A DNA stretch of 6,192 bases from Spirochaetia bacterium (lineage in GTDB: Bacteria > Spirochaetota > Leptospirae > Leptospirales > Leptonemataceae): NCBI GenBank assembly GCA_016195395.1, contig JACPZR010000612.1, positions 1-6,192 of the forward strand. Reading direction: 5' to 3'. This document shows positions 6,172 through 6,192 of the stretch, piece after piece. Within the stretch, counting starts at the first letter, position 1. The number at the start of each line of letters is the position of its first letter. Made by a program: the position numbers and the translations under genes. The notes beneath the pieces were generated by a model. That model was not told the DNA's origin, ran no database searches, and saw only the letters and a program-made list of their open reading frames with translations.

Positions 6172-6192
6172 CAACCCATTAGGGGCAACTAC

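Overview
The window (6,192 bases, GC-rich) is densely coding. It holds five genes, one cut by the left edge: partial ORF > (+), acyl-CoA dehydrogenase < (-), GT3/TrpD2-like protein > (+), rlpA > (+) and REC-cyclase < (-). No RNA genes, insertion sequences, CRISPR arrays or phage genes were seen, and no gene-free stretch exceeds about 75 bases. A lipoprotein signal with a relaxed lipobox, an RlpA/SPOR cell-wall protein and a possible beta-barrel outer-membrane fragment point to a diderm (Gram-negative type) bacterium. The relaxed lipobox, the REC-class III cyclase and the long acyl-CoA dehydrogenase would suit a Leptospirales-type spirochaete, but that placement is a guess and the sequence does not settle it.

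Left part (1-2353): the 3' end of an unidentified, beta-strand-rich protein converges on a minus-strand acyl-CoA dehydrogenase of 557 codons. The dehydrogenase has an N-terminal extension of about 150 residues and C-terminal motifs that resemble (2S)-methylsuccinyl-CoA dehydrogenase of the ethylmalonyl-CoA pathway. A GC-rich hairpin between the two genes acts as an intrinsic terminator for the minus-strand gene, and its U-tract falls inside the last codons of the opposing gene.

Middle (2354-4965): a 72-base divergent intergenic region separates the dehydrogenase from a plus-strand pair. The first of the pair is a YbiB/TrpD2-like member of the anthranilate phosphoribosyltransferase fold that lacks the GTGGD substrate motif and seems to carry two copies of the helical N-terminal domain. 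Fifty bases further on is rlpA, a lipoprotein with a DPBB lytic-transglycosylase-type domain and a C-terminal SPOR domain joined by long Lys/Asp/Ser-rich linkers. The two may be co-transcribed.

Right part (4949-6192): a minus-strand response regulator fused to a class III adenylate cyclase converges on rlpA, and their 3' ends overlap by 17 bases. The genes share no obvious single pathway: they cover acyl-CoA metabolism, a possible nucleic-acid or nucleotide-binding protein, cell-wall remodelling and cAMP signalling. This looks like ordinary chromosomal core/housekeeping territory. The most unusual items are the duplicated-domain TrpD2-like protein, the Mcd-like dehydrogenase with its doubtful start, and the overlapping transcription ends.
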